64,000 nt of DNA from Fibrobacter succinogenes (GTDB lineage Bacteria; Fibrobacterota; Fibrobacteria; Fibrobacterales; Fibrobacteraceae), in NCBI GenBank assembly GCA_902779055.1, contig CACZAD010000017.1, forward strand, positions 1-64,000, read 5' to 3'. Positions 61,801 through 64,000 of the stretch are shown piece by piece. The notes beneath the pieces are model-generated. The model was not told the origin of the DNA and made no database searches. It saw only the letters and a list, made by a program, of their open reading frames with translations. A program made the translations under genes and the position numbers. Every line of letters starts with the position of its first letter. Position 1 is the first letter of the stretch.

Positions 61801-61896
61801 TCGGGCGTGTTCACGGGATGGAGCGATGGCGTCACGGACGTGACTCGTAAAGTGAATCCCGGCGAAGTCTCCTCGCTTACGGCCGTGTTTAGATAG
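58804..61896 (+). CDS. CotH-kinase family surface lipoprotein with LTD domain
   Basis: 1030 aa; start ATG 58804 (ATG 58798 also possible). Lipobox LVLSAC near residue 20, then a Ser-rich linker (SSSS). Lamin-tail domain (SPTNANFKDNDGNDPGWVEF, about 110-195), a Gly/Met-rich loop (about 211-245), a beta domain ending EEIIRTYVF, then the CotH kinase core (MGDYKISGQYSRAKEKKSF, SLRNFGNNSGNDYVRDRLG) with a second Gly/Met-rich loop (about 834-855). An InlB-like repeat (SGVFTGWSDGVTDVTRKV) closes it. CotH kinases modify secreted proteins; the target is unknown. Confidence 0.85.
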   Translation: MKSFSKVALCGIGLSLVLSACGDSSNENSIVNPAGSDFGEVSSSSYDDVGDLVGLSSAGVPGLSSGVVATSSAGFGLSSSVNPASSSSALVPGSSVTVPASSAASVIPHFEGNSPVFFSEVSPTNANFKDNDGNDPGWVEFYNSSDAPVSLSGYALTDDLTNPRRWVFGDATVPAKSYMIVFLSGKNYPDYVLPSDSLNMMGSDCSAESAAGGMGGFNFGDFGGGMGDWGGGGWGGNMGGMGGNTGAASSGNNVENLPGKSSLCFNEGGTQQVGSVMKVAQGGSYSRVVVKANSANLGKVNQLVVRGFITKNHKIRVNFKEGDSLSHWSGKNLRGTGEASSVYYVRLDDNAKDLDRNKVTATTFATETQGSETTTIQITSYIARNRGHEPHASFKVEKSGGALYFVNAESAIVDSVRFGAVPTGASWSRDGAGKWGFATPSPYGNTLGEVFAEQVQVAEVNIPPSGFYSSAVTATFPAGTRCEQGGAEPTVNSPAVQTTVTISATTVLRCRAYVGGSYPSEEIIRTYVFEQQPSLAAIFVTTDPLSMFSPDSGLYMTGNNASMMDPKKGANFWSNRELPVYVEMFEPGQPKTPAFGVMGDYKISGQYSRAKEKKSFAVTLREEYGEKRLKYTLFPDHPELKKFKAFSLRNFGNNSGNDYVRDRLGTSMTDGLDVDYQRGRYVIVYYNGKYYGIHDLRERNNEYYYETKYGYDPNDIDLLATTSSGTDEASTGSSADYKSMLDWLQSNELKSDANYQKIADQVDIDNFINYMQAEMFLNNSDWPHNNMKKWRVASQKSKWRWFLYDTDFGFGVSYNTQTGNVFSYVTNANGTSGMGGFNFGGMGDFGGMGGGQQQATNGSISPHTILMIRLLENENFKNAFINRFSVLLSMNFSADRLLKRIEELQSQVESEMARDQKFWNYDAASMSSNLETVKSFAQTRQAKIREQMESYFSLGSTANMTLSAQGSGTILVDGLPLDQSTMQLTFYTGVPVTLTAKGNSGVFTGWSDGVTDVTRKVNPGEVSSLTAVFR

Positions 61897-61918
61897 AATC
61901 AGTTAGGTTTGTTGTTTT

Positions 61919-61961
61919 GGGCTTCCTCATGGTTGAATAGACTGTGGGGAAGCCTTTTTTT
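61919..61961 (+). terminator. Terminator of the CotH gene
   Basis: GGCTTCC/GGAAGCC stem with a long loop, followed by seven T. Confidence 0.75.
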
Positions 61962-62030
61962 ATGAAACTTCAAAAAAACTCTTTACATTTCCTCTCCTTA
62001 TGACGATATCCCTAATGGAGGCGCTGGTTT

Positions 62031-62783
62031 ATGAACTACAAAAGCTTATTCATTCTTCGTGTGTTCTTCTATTGCTTTTGGGAACCGAAGCCCGGTTATG
62101 ACATTGATAAGGAAAGCTTTAGCTACCGCTTGTCGGCGTGCCCGGGGTTCTATATTGAAAACTTGGAAACGGGGTATTATCAATCTCTAGCCCTGGCCGA
62201 AAAAAGAATCAGGCAACTTGCTAAAAATAAGCAGAGTAATGTTTACTGTTTTTTGGTAGAAGAAAAGCCGCTGGATTATCCGCTCGGATCCTATGCAAGG
62301 CTTTCGGTTAGGCGTTATCTGGGAAATGGAAAATTGTGGCTCACGAGCGATGTCTCGAGCATCTATTACAAGGGGCGAAAACGGAACCCTTTAGGGAATG
62401 TCGTATTCCGTGGTCGAGACCCCAAGACGATCCTCTTTGAAGAAGGCGATTTTGTAGAAGTTGTTCGGGAAAACGGAGTGGACCTGGCTATTGTCTGGAA
62501 AATGCCTGCGACTGCGGAACAGATGGAAACGTTTTACGAAAGGGAACGGCTTCGCAAAAAGAATGAACCTCGATACCAGTGTATGGAAAACTTGGACGAT
62601 ACCTATACCCTTGTCGGTTATCTGGAATCGAAGAATGGTGAAATCAGCAATCGATGTTTTGATTGCCTTGCGGTCGATGTCCTTCCGACGTCGTTGCCTG
62701 TTCCTGGAAAGATTGCAAAGGAGCTGCGCCGGCAGTTGAAAATTGCACAGAGTGCGCCACCGGACGATGAATTGCCATTTTAA
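62031..62783 (+). CDS. Unknown 250-aa protein
   Basis: 250 aa, not recognised. No signal peptide; N-terminus hydrophobic and aromatic (KSLFILRVFFYCFWEPKPGYD). GGAGG lies about 15 nt upstream. Several cysteines (NRCFDCLAVD) and a basic C-terminal half with an acidic end (DDELPF). It precedes recC by 52 bp and may be co-transcribed; codon use is moderately biased. Function open. Confidence 0.65.
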   Translation: MNYKSLFILRVFFYCFWEPKPGYDIDKESFSYRLSACPGFYIENLETGYYQSLALAEKRIRQLAKNKQSNVYCFLVEEKPLDYPLGSYARLSVRRYLGNGKLWLTSDVSSIYYKGRKRNPLGNVVFRGRDPKTILFEEGDFVEVVRENGVDLAIVWKMPATAEQMETFYERERLRKKNEPRYQCMENLDDTYTLVGYLESKNGEISNRCFDCLAVDVLPTSLPVPGKIAKELRRQLKIAQSAPPDDELPF

Positions 62784-62835
62784 TGGATTTAAAGGATATA
62801 TATTTGTAGGGATACTTTTTTGAGAATATTGCAGT

Positions 62836-64000
62836 ATGCTACACTTGAAATTTGCATTGAATCTTGAAACACTTGCAGACGAAATGATTGACGCTGTGAC
62901 CCAGTCCTGGAACGATCCTTTTAGGGCTCCCGTGGTCATTTTTCCGGATGCCAAGCTGGAACAGTGGTTCCGTTTGCGCTGGGTCAAGAAGAATGGCGTC
63001 TTGGCCAACTTGAACAAGAGTACAATCGACCGATTCCTGTTCGACGTCCTTGTTGGTGATGATGATTCCAAGTCCAAGCTTACTGCGGAAATGCTGACGA
63101 ACGTCATTCTTGCTTACTTGCGAAAAGAAGAAAATGGCGTTCCGAATTACCAGACTCTTGATGATGAAGTAAGCCGTTATCTGATGGTCGATCGTATGGA
63201 TGAGAACGGCAACGAAAAGCGCGTCCTTGACGAAAACCGTCTGTTTGATTTCGCGCAGAAAATGGCGACGTTGTTCCTGGACTACGAAACGAGCCGCCCG
63301 AATGGTTTTGCCAGGAATTCTAAAGGTGAGGCTCCCGGCATTCTTGAAAAGTGGAACCAGGACGGACTGAAACTGTTTTTTGCTGAATTCAATAGCGGTG
63401 TTGCCGCACGCGAAAAATGGCAGCAGAAGCTTTATTCGGCGATATTTCATCAGCATGAGGGAGATTCGTTGTTGACTCAAATGTTCAATAACGAAAATGC
63501 TCGTAAGGGGCTGGATAAGGAAAACCGTGGCATTACATACCTGACGATCCCTTTCCTTTACAGTGAAGCCCTTGAACGTGAAAAAAAAGGTGAGAAGCCC
63601 TTTTACGATAAAACGCTGAACGATGCTCCGCTCTTTATTTTTGGACTTTCGGGCATGGGACAGTTCTATCGTGTCATCTTGCAGAAGTTTGCCGAAAGCC
63701 ATGAAGTGTACGCCTATATCCAGAACCCCTGTATGGAGTTCTGGGAAGACGTCAAGACGGTTCGCGAAACAAAGAAAGTTCATCGTAACTGGAATGCCCG
63801 ACAGAGTGTATTGTCGACCTCCAATGGCGAAGTTCTTGATGATATCAAGAAGAATATGAATGTGTCGTTTGATGATTCCGCATCTGCCGAGGCTGACGTT
63901 GATGACGTTCCCGAGGCTATTGCGAATAACGAAGAAAACGAACTCTTGATCAGTTGGGGGCGTTCGGGCCGTGATAACATTAAGCTTTGGTGCCAGGCTT
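62836..64000 (+). CDS. recC: RecC, exodeoxyribonuclease V gamma subunit (partial, runs off the window)
   Basis: First 388 codons of a gene of about 1000-1100; the reading frame is open to the window end. PVVIFPDAKLEQWFRLRW is the RecC start motif; LFIFGLSGMGQFYRVILQKF, IQNPCMEFWEDV and SWGRSGRDNIKL are family features. RecC recognises chi in RecBCD; recB and recD would be expected to the right. The ATG was chosen by fit to the family N-terminus. Confidence 0.88.
   Translation, partial: MLHLKFALNLETLADEMIDAVTQSWNDPFRAPVVIFPDAKLEQWFRLRWVKKNGVLANLNKSTIDRFLFDVLVGDDDSKSKLTAEMLTNVILAYLRKEENGVPNYQTLDDEVSRYLMVDRMDENGNEKRVLDENRLFDFAQKMATLFLDYETSRPNGFARNSKGEAPGILEKWNQDGLKLFFAEFNSGVAAREKWQQKLYSAIFHQHEGDSLLTQMFNNENARKGLDKENRGITYLTIPFLYSEALEREKKGEKPFYDKTLNDAPLFIFGLSGMGQFYRVILQKFAESHEVYAYIQNPCMEFWEDVKTVRETKKVHRNWNARQSVLSTSNGEVLDDIKKNMNVSFDDSASAEADVDDVPEAIANNEENELLISWGRSGRDNIKLWCQA

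Overview
The window looks like a chromosomal segment of a Gram-negative bacterium of the Fibrobacter type (Fibrobacterota); that assignment is an inference. It rests on lpxB (outer-membrane lipid A), a short SigA-like sigma factor, a GH57 branching enzyme next to a DUF4912 protein, an amidophosphoribosyltransferase homologue of the Bacteroidetes/Fibrobacter kind, many lipoproteins with Ser-rich linkers or duplicated beta-sandwich domains, a CotH-type surface protein, and strongly biased codon use in core genes. No rRNA, tRNA or CRISPR array was seen.

Layout. 1-4.4 kb: hemW, then an AT-rich two-gene island (a DGQHR/DndB-like protein plus an unknown partner) and a sigma-70 factor. 4.8-7.7 kb: methyltransferase, GT4 glycosyltransferase and YbhN-type membrane protein in one operon. 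7.9-11.7 kb: an in-frame UvrD-helicase/PlsC-acyltransferase fusion, murI and a well-expressed unknown. 11.7-14.5 kb: a second YbhN/methyltransferase/GT4 set. 14.6-24.6 kb: a duplicated-domain lipoprotein, dnaE, lpxB, mutL and an unknown. 25-36.5 kb: thrC, a lipoprotein/outer-membrane barrel pair, DUF4912 plus GH57, a secreted metalloprotease, a UbiD-family decarboxylase and an SRPBCC protein. 36.6-40.3 kb: a surface-glycan operon (flippase, TagD-like cytidylyltransferase, LicD, glycosyltransferase). 40.5-48.6 kb: MBL hydrolase, PurF-like protein, duplicated lipoprotein, valS, nitroreductase.

48.7-57.2 kb is the accessory region. It holds a toxin-antitoxin remnant (antidote kept, toxin reduced to its C-terminus), hipB with hipA reduced to 28 codons, a rhuM gene with an early amber codon, a SIMPL protein, an AT-rich McrBC-type restriction operon with an unrecognised third gene, a 12-bp tandem repeat, a hairpin-rich gap that may encode an RNA, and an apparently intact DUF4258-type toxin/antitoxin pair. 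57.2-64 kb returns to core-like genes: a ClC channel/antiporter, a large CotH-kinase lipoprotein with Gly/Met-rich loops, an unknown, and the start of recC (cut by the window edge).

The most plausible under-described systems are the DGQHR two-gene island, the three-gene McrBC-like operon with its neighbouring structured gap, and the helicase-acyltransferase fusion. All three are readings of sequence only; no database search or folding was run.
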